Assembly (NCBI RefSeq): GCF_004664715.2
Contig: NC_051082.1
Coordinates: 3,072,124 to 3,136,123 of the forward strand
Direction of reading: 5' to 3'
DNA length: 64,000 nt
Source: Peromyscus leucopus
Lineage: Eukaryota; Chordata; Mammalia; Rodentia; Cricetidae
Within the stretch, counting starts at the first letter, position 1, and every line of letters starts with the position of its first letter. Below the pieces are notes generated by a model. That model was given only the letters and a program-made list of their open reading frames with translations. It was not told where the DNA came from and searched no databases. The translations under genes were made by a program, and so were the position numbers. Of the stretch, positions 11,623 to 22,887 are shown piece after piece.

Positions 11623-13970
11623 GACAGTGTGAGTCTTAACAGGCATTTGTCAAACAGACACTGGTATGCCTTCCCTTTGGGAGCGTCACTGTATACAAAG
11701 TAGACCTCCATTAAAAAGCAATAAAGCCACTGGTAACATTGTTGCCATTATTTTCCCACACGACACCCATCATTACCTTATCTTGTCCCTCAGCTGTTAG
11801 GTGCTATAAAGGTAGGGCCCTGTTCCTGCGCTTTGGGGCTCCCTGGTGCTCAGCACAGTGCCTGCTGGACAGCAGACATCCAGGAGGTGTTTGTTGAGTG
11901 CGTCCATAAACCATCCAATGAGTGAACAAAGGGCGGGGAACAGAATGGAAGACTTTCCCAGCTGGGAGAGACTTGCTGTGTTTACAGCTCTCCGGCATCT
12001 TTGTTTTAGTTTTCTGGACAAATGGGGGCTCTGAACACTCCATTCTGCGTGTTTACAGCGTGGCCTGGAGGCTGCTGGTGCGCTAATCAGCATCCCTGAG
12101 AAATCCTTCACCTTTAGAAAAAGAGGACATAAATATTCGCTACCCCGCAGCCAGAACTGCTCCACCAGGTTTCCGGGGAAGCCGAAGAAGAGCCCTTCAG
12201 CTGCTCAGTGAAACTTGTGAGGGGACCTGGAAGGAGGCAGTAGCTGGACACTGGGTCCATGTCTATGAGCTGGGTGCTGTCCAGGTGCCTGGCCCCCCAG
12301 CCGTTCTCTCTATTCATCACAGGATGCTGGCTGAACCGGCCCTCTCCAATTCCCGGATGACACTTCTGAGGGCAGAGCAGTGGATGGTGAGGGTGTGTGA
12401 ACCCAGGCGCTGGCCTGGCTTTGGGGAGTGCGGGCTGGGTGTCCAGGAACCCCTGGCACCAAGAGGCTTGCCTAGTTGTGCTCCCGGCCCTCAAAGTCTG
12501 TTCTGAGTCAACATCTCACACCCCAGGAAGACGAAGTCACAGCTGTGCCCTGAAGCCCATGGCGTTCTGGTGTCCAGGGGCTGCTCTTGTCTCCTCACTT
12601 GAAGGCCCGTTTTCCTTCCGGGAGCCCCTTCCGTCCTGGGCAAGGTGGGGGGAGGGCGTTGGTTACCTCAGATTCCTCCCATTTCAGAGGGGAGCAAAGA
12701 TGTCTACGGAGTCCTACCCGGCCTGTACCGTATATTATATTGGCACATTGTCGTGGGCTGTTTGAGTTCACCGAGAAACTGGTTGCTCTCCCCTCCCCCA
12801 CGACACACACACTTCAAACCCAAGGACATGTATGTCAAGTGTCCCCCAGGGCTCTTGTCTGGAATAGATTGTCCCCCTCTCCCCCCGACTCCATGACAGG
12901 CAGGAGACAGAATGGCAAAGCAGCCCGGGAGTGGACACAGTGTCTTGACAACAGCTGGAACTGACTGATTCCCGACAGGTGACTGTTGATTGGAAAGTGC
13001 CTGAGGCCAAAGCTCTGCCATGAAAGCTCAACCTGGAATCCTGCAGATGCCTCAGTCTCCCCGATGGTTTCTGCTGAATGTTTTCAGCCCTTGATTTCAT
13101 ATTTCACTCTCTCTCCCTCCCCCCATCTCCTTTTACTTCAGCATGCTATATACACGTAATAAATTACTTATTCAACACTAAACATGTGGCTATCATAGAC
13201 CATGTAGATGCTTTCTCTTCTGGACGACACAGAACATGGCCCTACATGACTTCTCCTCTCAGAAGTGTCTGCTGCTCTCTGCCCCTCACTCACGTCATTC
13301 CTTGGGTGCCAGAGTCCTCAAGAGGGCCATCGCTGCTCCTGCCTCAGGGATTTTGCACTGGCTACCCCCCTGCCTGGAAATTCTTCCCCACCTTGCAGGT
13401 GTAGCCTGTTCCCTCGGAGAGTTTACTTCCTGCTTCCCTGCCTGCCATCCTCCTCACCTGGAGCATTCACCCCACGGGGATGGGGATGTAGCGTCTGTGA
13501 CTTGTTTTTAACTGGGCTGACTGCCCCCCCCCATTCTATGGGAGATGTTCCCACTACTGGGAGAGTGTTTGTGAGTGAATTTCTTTAGCATCAGCCAGGA
13601 GCTGGGTCCTGAGTGTCACAGCTGGGCAGACACAGCGGTGACCTGGGAGGACATAAGGGTGACCTGAGTGGACTTTAACCAGGCAGGGGCTGTGGGCTTT
13701 GCTGCACCATCATGGCAGAGTGCGGATGTGGGGGGCTGTGGAGAGACTTGCCCCCGCTTGGAAGTCAGGGAAGGCTGATGGCTGGGGCGAGGGAGGGGCC
13801 CACGAGGTGAGGTGAGTGTGAGCCGGAGACCAGGAGCTGCCTCTGCTACACTTGGTGTATGTTTGACTTTCGTTTTAAAAATTTCAAGCAAGCAGTCATT
13901 GTATATCGACACATCCCCTCCCTCTCTCTGGGCTCCTTTGTTCCCTCCGTGTCACCTCTACTTTCATGCC
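11623..13970. other. No gene seen; unique sequence with MIR trace
   Basis: A MIR-like 3' end ('tgctcagcacagtgcctgct' and 'gtttgttgagtg') is at about 11848-11910. The AT-rich block 12040-12145 ('gcgctaatcagcatccctga') looks unlike repeats and could be conserved noncoding DNA. The rest is unique and without a defensible exon. Confidence 0.5.
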
Positions 13971-14048
<78 letters not shown>

Positions 14049-14285
14049 ACACATACACACACATACACACACACATACACACACACATACACACACATAC
14101 ACACACACATACACACACACACACACACCACACACACACACACACACACATACACACCCACACACACATACACACAACACAACACACCCCCCCCCACACA
14201 CACACACACACATACACACCCCCCACACACATACACACACATACACACACACATACACACAACACACACACACACACACACATCA

Positions 14286-14318
<33 letters not shown>
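13971..14318 (+). repeat. Large CA/CATA-rich tract
   Basis: About 350 bp of CA with periodic CATA and CACC interruptions and a C-run at 14188-14195. It is open in several frames on both strands only because stop codons cannot arise in it. Confidence 0.97.
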
Positions 14319-14319
<1 letters not shown>

Positions 14320-14470
14320 TTGTGATTTTTATGTAACTGTATAAAATCATGGGCCCACAAGTGAGAGAAAACACACCCCATTTGTCTTTTCTGCTTGGTC
14401 TAATTCACTTAATTAAGATGCTTGTCTCCAGTTGCAACCATCTTCCTGCACACAGTGAGGAATGCTGAAG
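14320..14470 (-). repeat. Old L1 3'-end fragment (reverse)
   Basis: 'cccacaagtgagagaaaaca', 'gcttggtctaattcacttaa' and 'ctccagttgcaaccatcttc' match the reverse complement of the L1 region after ORF2. Confidence 0.6.
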
Positions 14471-14496
14471 GCATTCTGTGTGTGTTGTGTGTTGTG

Positions 14497-14513
14497 TGCG
14501 TGCGCGCGCGCAC
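14497..14513 (+). repeat. Alternating purine-pyrimidine tgcgtgcgcgcgcgcac
   Basis: A perfect alternating GC-rich run following TG repeats, a Z-DNA-prone sequence. Confidence 0.8.
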
Positions 14514-14689
14514 TTGGGGCACCTAGTTTAGATTTGCCTGCTGTGGGCATTCAGTAATCTGACCCAGGAGCTGGAGAGCCCGGTTTTATGGCGTTTCCAT
14601 TTTCAGGGCCATGTGGGACCTCACCCCCATGCTGTCTCCACAGTGGCTGCTCTTATTTGCATTGGGGATGCTTGATTATTTACTTTTTA

Positions 14690-14842
14690 GGAGGTAGAAA
14701 GGACCTCAGTCTCGTAAGGACCACAGTCACCCAGGGTAGACTGAAACCCACTGTATAGACTGCCCCCAAATTCACAGGCACCAATCCTGCCCCTGTCTCT
14801 CAAGTGGCTAGGATTACAGGCATGACCCCATGCCTGGCCAAG
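14690..14842 (-). repeat. Diverged B1-like SINE (reverse)
   Basis: 'cacagtcacccagggtagac' ... 'aagtggctaggattacaggc' ... 'catgcctggcca' follows the reverse B1 order with many changes. Confidence 0.6.
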
Positions 14843-14891
14843 ATGTTTGATTTTTATGCAAGCACTCCTTTGAATGACTGTCTTAGGAACA

Positions 14892-14936
14892 AGTGAATGA
14901 ATGAATGAATGAATGAATGAATGAATGAATGAATGA
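14892..14936 (+). repeat. (GAAT)n microsatellite
   Basis: Eleven perfect GAAT units. Confidence 0.97.
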
Positions 14937-16206
14937 CTTTTCCAGGAAGAGACAAAAGCATGAGAAAAAGACCAGAAGGGGCTGAGGGCAGATGTAGGGA
15001 ACCTGTGTTCTCCGGTCCCATGCCTCACTCCAGAGTCTGGCTGTGGAGCATGAACACAAACTCTAAGACCCGAGACAGCAGCATATGTCTCTGGGGTGCT
15101 GATGGTGAGCTGAGTGTGACCCTGAGGACCTTCCATGCCTCTGTTCGAGTCTCTGGTCTCTCCTTGCCGTGGCCTTATTGCAGGCTCTCCAGGAATGACG
15201 CGGGGCCACCATAATCTGTGTATGAGACTGAGGGAGAGGGTCAGCAGACTGAAGAGAGAGAATGAGAGGTCCCTGGTACATCCTGAGCTGGCCCAGGGGC
15301 TGTTTGACAAGTTACCCGTGTGCTCCAGGCCGACTGTTCCCGTCCCTGGTGCTCCAGTCTCCACTTCAAAACCCACAAGTGGTGGGAGGAGCCAGAGCCC
15401 CATGTCCTTGGCTTCAAGCGCTGGGACTCTACAATGAATAGAGACTATGTTGCCATAGCAACGTCTATGCTTCAGGAAGCCATGGGTTGTCTGGTCATTA
15501 GACAAAACTGAGCGAACTTGAGGAAGTTCATGAGATGAATCCAGGGCTGCCAGTACCACCTGACCTCCCAGGAGAGAAACTGAGGCACAGGGAGGCTGTG
15601 GAGTGTCCCCACCATGTAACCAGCCTGCATTTGGGCTCCCCAGGGATGCAGACGGATTCCAGTTTTTGAGACAAGAGCAAAGGCATGCTAATAGGATTTC
15701 CCCATGCATCCTGGTTACTTACAATCCTCACAAACCCTGTATGGTCGATTGACTCGCTTCCCTCTCCCTTCAGGAGGCAGCAAGGGGTGAGGGGCAAATC
15801 CTTGGATCCAATTTGGTCTCAGTTTGCTTTGACATTAGGTGATGGAGGCTCCCTCCTTGATCCTCTGTCTCTATATGAAAAGTGATGGGATCAGTCTGCG
15901 CTGGTTACAGGTAGATCCACCACAGTGTCTGCCCTCAGTCACAGGCAGTGCTTTGCCCGTTCCCACCAAATCCCTGCCGGGGACACCCCTGCCCAGGAAT
16001 GGTGAGTAGCCATCCAGGGGCCTAGAGCTTTAGTGGCCACCAAGCTCCAAACAAGATGATCAATGGGTCTCCAGCAGTGAGGATCACTTCCAGGTCTTTG
16101 TTGTTTCTGGAAAAGTCCATCTGAACTGTTCAGTGGCGTCCTGTGCCATTGCAGTTTGGTACAAGTCACTCCAGACACTGGGCATGAAATTGGATTCCCT
16201 GAAGAT
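14937..16206. other. No gene seen; unique intergenic sequence
   Basis: No recognisable exon. The 340-codon minus-strand frame at 14687-15709 is made of the B1-like and GAAT repeats plus unrelated sequence and is rejected. Confidence 0.55.

Positions 16207-16251
<45 letters not shown>
16207..16251 (+). repeat. (TG)n microsatellite
   Basis: About 22 TG units. Confidence 0.97.
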
Positions 16252-16252
<1 letters not shown>

Positions 16253-17849
16253 CAAACAGGCTGGCCGTGTCCCCAGTCTTTCCCCATGTGAGGGAGGGTG
16301 TGTGAGGCTGGGGTACGGTAGAAGTGAACATCCACAGGGGATGTGCTGGGGCCAGAGGTGGTGCCCACCTGCCACCCCAGCTCTCAGGGAGGCAAAGGCA
16401 GGAGGATGCTGAGTTCAAAAGCCGGACAGAACAGAATCCAGGGCAGGAAGGAACAGGAGGGAGAGAGGAAGCTGGGATGATCCAGGGGTGATTCTGTGAT
16501 CCCAAGGACAGGGTCCACCTCCTTGAAGGAGGAAGGGGCAGGTCCGTGGCCTCAGAGCTGGGGAAGGGACAGTTCTGTGGCCAAGGGACAGTTCCGTGTG
16601 GGCTGTAAATTCCCTCCAGCTTCCCTCACAGCTACAATGCCAATCTCTGCCTGCTACATTATTACCAAGACTACTGGACTCTGGCCTTAGAGCCCTGCAT
16701 TCAGATCCCGCTCTTGGTGGCTTCTGTCTTCTTGGTGCCTGGGGTTGGGAAGGCATTTTCTGCTGCATCCTTGTCTGAGCACAGGTCGGGCCGGTTCTGT
16801 CAGGGGCCTTTAGCAAGGACAGTGTCTCCCACTACCCTTTGCAGCCAGCCTGGGCAAGATGGCCACACACTTAGGGTCCTTGGAGAAGAGGGGCTCCATA
16901 TGCTGTCCCACTGAGCTGGGAGGGATGGATCCTCCCTCAGCTAAGCAAAAGTCATTTTTTTTTTAATCTCCCATAGACTGCTCAGGGCACCGACCAGGCA
17001 GGGAGCCTCTGACCCCGCCTCTTGGTGATGTCACCCAGCTCAGGGCTCAGCTCAGCACACACAAGGAACTGGGGGTGGGGGGTGGTGATGAGAGAGTGAC
17101 AGGTCCTGCTAGCTTGTCACCAGGCTGCTGCTTCATATCTGCTGCTGTGCTGAAGCTGGACTTTGACTGACAGGTAACTCCGCAGCCGGGATGAAGAAGG
17201 GGATCCCAGGCGGCCCACAGTCTTCCAAGGACAGCGGAGGTAGTTCAACCAGGCCAGTGATTATACCCAGAACCTTCCAGGGCTGCATCTGATGTCCCTC
17301 ATCGTCAGGGCCTCTCAGCTGCCCCTGCTCTTCCCACAGGTGGGCTTTGGCATTCAGACCCAGTGTCCCCACCTCTAAGCTGTGCTGAGAGACCTCTGGG
17401 TCGTGGGACCGGCATGGTCTGGATTATCGTGGGATGGACCTCTGGGCGGTGGAGGTCCCAGGAATGTAGAGGTATTGGGCACTGACACCCAGCCTCAGGA
17501 AAAGGGGCACCTGGGCTCATCTGACCTCAGCCTGGGGGGCGGGAAGGAGGAGAGCCCAGGGGCTCATCGGACCTCAGCCGGAGTCTGCAACACAGTTGCA
17601 CACGGGGGTGGGGGTGGGGCAGGGGCAGGAGGAGAGCCCATGTGATTTGCTGGATGGATAAGTATTCACAAACTTCCAAACTCAGCCTGGACACTGAGCA
17701 CCTTTGGGGAAATCATCCTTTCTTTCTCTTCCCTCTTTTCTTCCTTCCCCTACCCTCTCTTCTCCACTTCCTCTCCCCTTCCTCTCTTTTCCTCTTCCTT
17801 TCCATCCCCTCCCTTTCCACTGCTCCTCCTTCCCTCCATCAGTCCTCCC
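16252..17849. other. No gene seen; mostly unique, one short B1 piece
   Basis: A weak forward B1 piece is at about 16345-16445 ('cagctctcagggaggcaaag', 'ggatgctgagttcaaaagcc'). A C+T-rich stretch begins near 17715. Nothing coding was recognised. Confidence 0.5.
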
Positions 17850-17946
17850 CTCCTCTTTCCTTCCTTCCTTCTTCCTTCCTTCCTTCCTTCCTTCCTTCCT
17901 TCCTTCCTTCCTTCCTTCCTTCTTTCTTTCTTTCTTTCTTTCTTTT
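17850..17946 (+). repeat. (TTCC)n / (TTTC)n polypyrimidine tract
   Basis: Tandem TTCC passing into TTTC and flanked by further C+T-rich DNA from 17715, a homopyrimidine stretch of over 200 bp with few breaks. It abuts a reverse B1, so it may have grown from the B1 A-tail. Confidence 0.95.
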
Positions 17947-18085
17947 TTCTGAGACACAGTCTCATGCATCCCAGCCTGGCCCTGAACTCACTATGTAGCC
18001 CGAGCTTCCAATCCTCCTGCTTCCACATCCTGGATGCTGAGGTGACAGGGTTAGTCTCAGACAAACCACCACCTGTGCCTTACTT
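17947..18085 (-). repeat. B1-type SINE (reverse), diverged
   Basis: 'tctgagacacagtctcatgc', 'ccagcctggccctgaactca' and 'ctatgtagcccgagcttcca' in reverse B1 order. Confidence 0.75.
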
Positions 18086-18269
18086 TGGGGGTTGTCCCTG
18101 AGTCCCTCTAGTCCTGACTGTCTAAGGCTTTTCTAAGCTCAGGACACACTGCACACTGTCTAAAGTGCTTTCTGTGGAAGGAAGAGGAGATGTTGGTGTG
18201 GCCACTCACCCACCTGGGTGGGCTTTGCAGGCCAGACATCTGGTTTGTGCTGTGGGGTGGTACATTGGA

Positions 18270-18272
18270 GTG

Positions 18273-18314
<42 letters not shown>

Positions 18315-18335
18315 TGTCTGTCTGTCTGTCTGTGT
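18270..18335 (+). repeat. (TG)n(TCTG)n microsatellite
   Basis: Compound repeat: TG units followed by six TCTG units. Confidence 0.95.
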
Positions 18336-18597
18336 ATGTCTGTTATTCTCTCTGTGTGTAGGCCACAGGCAGATGTCTGCTGTCTTCCTGTCTCTCTCCA
18401 CCTTGTTATTTGAGCGGACGTCTCTTGCTGAACTTGGCTCTCGGATTCTACCATACGAGCTGGCTGGGGAACCCCTGGACTCCTACTGCCCCTGACTCCC
18501 CAGTCTGGATGACGCTGCCTTTCCACACTGATTCTGGGGAATCTGGACTCATGCTCGTACAACAGGAGCTCTGGCTGAGCTGTCTCCCTGCCCTGTG

Positions 18598-18716
18598 TTT
18601 TGTTGTTGTTGTTGTTGTTTTGAGACAGACTTAATCTACAGAGCACAGGATGTCAGGTGGCATCCCCCTGCCTGGCTAGGATCACAGATGTGTGCCACCA
18701 CGTCTGGTTTAGCAAA
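18598..18716 (-). repeat. B1-type SINE (reverse) with (GTT)n tail
   Basis: 'ttttgagacagacttaatct' follows a GTT run; 'ctaggatcacagatgtgtgc' and 'caccacgtctggttt' close it. Confidence 0.75.
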
Positions 18717-19476
18717 TTGACTCTTAATGATCCTCTTTAGAATTTCTGTTCCTGACGGGGGAGGAAAGCCTCATTGCTGTTAGCAGGCTTGACCTTCCTG
18801 GAGGCGTCAGTGTCCATGACGGAACGGTGGTGACAGCTTTCTGCCTTTGTAAAATGTGTTTCAGAAAACAAACGTTTCCCCAGCTTTTCTTCTTCCCACA
18901 GCGCCTCACTCTCTGATGGCAGATTTGTTTCCTTGCTTCCTGAGTCTCTGCAACTCCAAAGCCCCCCCAGGAAGAGCAGGGTCTTTCACCTGTCCCGTTG
19001 CCTTCTCATGGTGTCCTCAGCGCAGGGAACCGGTGCCTGGCACTCAGTAGGTGATGGCAAATCTTGGTTGACTGAGAGCTGAAGGTGCAGAGAACCTCGC
19101 AGGAGCTCACGCATTCCAGACCCAGAAGAGCCATGGAAGTCAGACACAGGAGGGCCAGGGGAATTTATTTCCAACGTCCAAAACGGCTTTGCTTTGTTGA
19201 AAAGGCTGGGAGATGAGACATGTTTACCTAATAGTCAAGCAGCTGGTAACACTGTTATTACTGCGTGAAACAGTCACAGACGACTGCATGGTACATGTGT
19301 CGAACTCTGACCCTCTGAAATGCAAGCGATTGGTACCATCTAAAGAGGTCATGTTTATAGCGGGGACCTTTAAAGAAGGAAGGGATTACCTGCCGCCAAG
19401 CTATTAGGGTGGCTCTGGCTCATCTTGAGTCATATGAAAGAAAATTTGCATACCCAGAGAGGCTCCAGATAGATGG
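18717..19476. other. No gene seen; unique with a MIR trace
   Basis: A MIR-like 3' end ('ggtgcctggcactcagtagg') lies at about 19030-19085. Otherwise unique. Confidence 0.5.
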
Positions 19477-19715
19477 AGTGAGGGTGTGTGAGGACAGAGT
19501 GAAGGTGTGTGAAGACAGACAGAGTGAAGGTATGTGAGGACAGAGTGAAGGTGTGTGAGGACAGACAGAGTGAAGGTGTGTGAGGACAGACAGAGTGAAG
19601 GTGTGTGAGGACAGACAGGGTGAAGGTGTGTGAGGACAGACAGAGTGAAGGTGTGTGAGGACAGACAGGGTGAAGGTGTGTGAGGACAGACAGAGTGAAG
19701 GTGTGTGAGGACACA
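19477..19715 (+). repeat. Minisatellite, 25-bp unit, forward arm
   Basis: About ten units of agtgaaggtgtgtgaggaca followed by gacag, some lacking four bases. The same unit occurs in reverse complement at 19962-20226. Confidence 0.93.
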
Positions 19716-19961
19716 CAGAACAGTACAATCTGTAGGCCTAGGAAATGGTCCCTGGCAGAGTCAACGTCCACAGCACTTGGTTTCAGACCTCAGGCCTTAT
19801 TATTTCCTGAAGTGAACCCTGTGGCTGAGGATTTCACCCTGTGCTATTCTATTGTGGGTCTGAAGTAAAGGAGGCAGCTTGTTTTACCCACGCCTTCCAA
19901 TCTCAGTGTTCCCATTGCAGAGATGAGCAATAAGCCTCGCAGAGGAGAGTGACTTGGGGAA
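19716..19961. other. Unique spacer between inverted arrays
   Basis: About 246 bp of non-repetitive sequence separating the two arms; no gene seen. Confidence 0.7.
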
Positions 19962-20226
19962 GTCTGTCCTCACACACCTTCACTCTGTCTGTCCTCACAC
20001 ACCTTCACCCTGTCTGTCCTCACACACCTTCACTCTGTCTGTCCTCACACACCTTCACCTGTCTGTCTGTCCTCACACACCTTCACTCTGTCTGTCTGTC
20101 CTCACACACCTTCACCCTGTCTGTCTGTCCTCACACACCTTCACTCTGTCTGTCTGTCCTCACACACCTTCACCCTGTCTGTCTGTCCTCACACACCTTC
20201 ACTCTGTGTCCTCACACACCTTCATG
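19962..20226 (-). repeat. Minisatellite, same unit, inverted arm
   Basis: About ten units of ctgtctgtcctcacacacct followed by tcac, the reverse complement of the 19477-19715 unit. Several units here carry one extra CTGT. Confidence 0.93.
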
Positions 20227-21169
20227 CTGTGGAGGGGCCTGTACCTCCTCTATGTTCCCCACGGCCAAGTTCAGCAGGCTTTTGGGTCATGCCCTGTTCC
20301 CTACCAGGGCCTTGAGCCACAGAGGTTCTGCCTGCTCCCTTCACCTCCCACTGATGATCTTTGGTGGGACGATGGAAGACACTTTGGGAGCACAGAAGTC
20401 CACCGCACCCCAAGTGGGCCGCACCTACCCCAGCCCAAGCCCTTAACCTCCTTTCTTCCCACCGCCCCCTGGCCATGCTCAGAGCTGATGTGTCTCTATT
20501 TTCTCTTACCCATTGTTTTGATTCAGTCGTGTCCATTCCTACGCCACAAGAGAGACACATCACAGCTCTAACAGCAAGGACGCCGGACCATGACCTTATT
20601 TAGAGACAGGCAATCAAGTTTTAAAAAGCCCGTTAGGGTGGGTGCTCCCAGATGTGCAGAGGTGGTGAGAGGCGTCCAGGAGATGAGGGAGGCTCCCACA
20701 GTTCTCAGAGGGCTGGCCTCTTGACCATTGGCATTCATCCTCCAGAACTGAGAAGTGGCACTCACACTCCTGCCCTAGGGCACTGTCCCCATAGCCAGGC
20801 AAACAGGACACACCTACAATCACACCCACAATCCACCCAGCAACTCACAGGTCCCCACCCTAGTTGGGAGGACACGGACACACTGATTCTGTGTGTCACA
20901 CCCCTTTGGCCCTATTTTTTAAGAAGGGGGTCTTTGCTGCTATCTTTCGGGACTTTTTGTAACGCTGCCAGGTAACAACTGTGAGAAATGCTGGCCCAGC
21001 AGCAGCCACATAGTGTGTGGTCAATGACCATTAGCTGGCTGTTATTAACTGGTAATCACTGTTCTGACTCCTTCGAGGGTATTTAAAGAAAACAGTATCT
21101 TGGCTGTGAGGCTGGGAAGATGTGTGGCATGCAGTTTATGGTTCCAGCGTGCTGAGGTGTGAGAGCTGG
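20227..21169. other. No gene seen; unique intergenic sequence
   Basis: A 205-codon frame crosses the inverted array into this stretch but consists largely of repeat-derived residues. Nothing else notable. Confidence 0.55.
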
Positions 21170-21745
21170 TGCTGAGCATGAGAGGGGATGTGAGCGTGAG
21201 CATGGGTAGAGCTGATTGTGGGTGGAGCTGAGTATGGGAGGGACTGTGAATGTGGGCGGAGGGACTGTGAATGTGGCGGGGCGTGAGCAGAAGGGGCTGA
21301 GTGTGGTAGGGGCTGTTTGTGGGTGGAGCTTAGTGTGTGAGGGGCTGATTGTGGGTGGAGCTGAGTATGGGAGGGACTGTGAATGTGGGCGGAGGGCTGT
21401 GAATGTGGGCGGGGATGTGAGTAGAAGGGGCTGAGTGTGGTAGGGGCTGAGTGTGGGTGGAGCTGAGTGTGGGAGGGGCTGTGAATGGGAGGGGCTGATT
21501 GTGGGTGGAGCTTAGCGTGGGAGGAGCTGAGTGTGGGAGGGACTGTGAATGTGGGCGGATGTGAGTAGAAGGGGCTGAGTGTGGGAGGGGCTGAGTGTGG
21601 GTGGAGTTTAGTGTGGGAGGGGCTGTGAATGGGAGGGATTTGATTTGGGCGGAGCTGAGTGTGGGAGGGGTTGTGAACGGGAGGGGCTGATTGTGGGTGG
21701 AGCTTAGCGTGGGAGGGGCTGAGTGTGGGAGGGGCTGGACGTGGG
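21170..21745 (+). repeat. G-rich minisatellite with higher-order units
   Basis: Short units near 18-20 bp such as ggggctgagtgtgggagg and ggtggagctgagtgtgggag. A longer block beginning gctgattgtgggtggagc recurs at about 21212, 21347, 21499 and 21686, each time followed by the same order of sub-units. Confidence 0.92.
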
Positions 21746-21924
21746 AGAGGCTGGAGGAGTGCATATTCACAGGTCCTGAAACATACTGGATACACACATT
21801 CATGGCCTGTCTCTGTGCTTCAGCGCTTGTGTGTTCCTGTATACTCACAAAAGCAGAGAGATAGAAATGACAGGAAGGATGGAGGTGACTGTGGATCCGG
21901 GGGGATGGCGGACAACGACCCGGG

Positions 21925-22018
21925 CCTGAGCTACGGCTCAGTCGGTAAAGTGCTTGCTGCACAAACACGGGGCCTGAGCGTGGATCCCTGGCACCCATGT
22001 GAGAGCCGGGCTTGGTGG
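21925..22018 (+). repeat. B4-type SINE, left part
   Basis: 'gagctacggctcagtcggta', 'aagtgcttgctgcacaaaca', 'tggatccctggcacccatgt' and 'gagccgggcttggtgg'. The right part is at 22346-22520, with another repeat between. Confidence 0.75.
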
Positions 22019-22345
22019 TTGCGGTGGTTTGAACGAACGTCCACTGTGAGCTCGTGTATGTGAGTACTCGGTCCCCAGCTGGTGGCTCTGTTCGGGAAGG
22101 CTTAGGAAGTGTGTCACAGAGGCGGGTTCAGAGACTTTGGAGACTCATGCCATTTCCAGTTGCTCTCTGTTTTTTGAGCTCACGATTCGTGGAATGAGAG
22201 CCCTCAGCATCCCGGGTTAGCCGCCATGCCTGCCACTTGCTACCGTGAAGACGATGGACTCTCATCCCCCTGGGACTGTAGCCCTTCTTCTCTAAGCTGT
22301 CTTGGTCATGGTGTTTTAGGACAGCCCCAGGAAAAGGAGTCATAA
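22019..22345 (+). repeat. Rodent repeat nested in a SINE
   Basis: Same family as 10018-10383: 'ggtggtttgaacgaacgtcc', 'gtccccagctggtggctctg', 'cttggtcatggtgttttagg'. It splits the flanking SINE. Confidence 0.7.
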
Positions 22346-22520
22346 ACTGACGCATAGCTGTGATCCCAACGCTAAGGAGGGGAGGTGTCACAGGCGCCCG
22401 GGGCCAGCCTGGCAAGCTGGATCAGCGCGTGCAAACTCAGAGACCCTCTCAGAAAACACAAGGTAGAGAATGACGGAAGGAGACACCCAAAGTTGACCTC
22501 AGGCCACGGTCTGATGAGGA
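22346..22520 (+). repeat. B4-type SINE, right part
   Basis: Resumes with 'catagctgtgatcccaacgc', then 'gggccagcctggcaagctgg' and 'gacacccaaagttgacctca', the usual continuation of the left part. Confidence 0.7.
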
Positions 22521-22679
22521 GGCAGGCTGGCCTGTAACACGGTGAGAGTGAACACACAGTATCAGGCCTACCTTACAACGCGCTTGGGCTGATCCCATCC
22601 TTTGGGGCCCTCGCTCCCCGTCCCGTACCCCAACAGAGTCCAAGGTGGCCAGTCCGGAACGGAGAAACCACACGGACTC

Positions 22680-22887
22680 CAGGGAAATCAACTTTATTGA
22701 ATCCAGACCAAGCACATGTGCAGCGTGGTGACCCGCTGGGCCGTGCCCCTCTGGGCCCATCCCACGCCTTGAGGGTGGGCAGGGTGTCTGACTCTGGATG
22801 GTGGGCCCCAGGGGCCTGGGGGTCTCTCTCTCTTTCTCTCCAGAACTTTGGAGTGGGCATCTTTGGCGGCAGTGGTAACTGGGGAGG
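22680..22887 (-). other. MYO18B: Putative noncoding terminal exon of MYO18B
   Basis: On the minus strand a pyrimidine-rich acceptor (CCCCCCTGTGTTTGCTTCCAG, with its CAG at 22888-22890) is followed by about 208 nt ending at a canonical AATAAA with a GT-rich stretch beyond. The stretch has no long open frame continuing the MYO18B tail. It would pair with the donor at 25894 across a 3.0-kb intron. Acceptor quality, polyadenylation signal and the lack of a nearer signal all fit, but only transcript data can prove it. Confidence 0.5.
22693..22698 (-). terminator. MYO18B: Polyadenylation signal AATAAA
   Basis: Plus-strand TTTATT here reads AATAAA on the minus strand, within GGATTCAATAAAGTTGATTT. 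Cleavage would be expected at about 22670-22683, and the next bases (GTCCGTGTGGTTTCT) are GT-rich, as downstream elements usually are. It is the best candidate 3' end for MYO18B in the window. Confidence 0.55.

Noticed and set aside
13812..14374. Open frames full of His-Thr or Cys-Val
   Set aside because: They arise only from CA/TG repeats, which cannot contain stop codons.
14687..15709. 340-codon minus-strand frame
   Set aside because: Built from a decayed B1, the GAAT array (Phe-Ile-His-Ser repeats) and unrelated sequence; no recognisable domain.
19420..20571. Frames with repeated Ser-His-Thr-Phe-Thr-Leu
   Set aside because: Translations of the inverted 25-bp minisatellites.
21136..21998. 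Two long minus-strand frames of about 220 codons, Pro/His/Ser rich
   Set aside because: Products of the G-rich minisatellite; they overlap in two frames with the same kind of composition.
1..22600. Exons of SEZ6L, the neighbour I expect downstream of MYO18B
   Set aside because: No matching exon was recognised; in human the two genes are, as I recall, over 100 kb apart.
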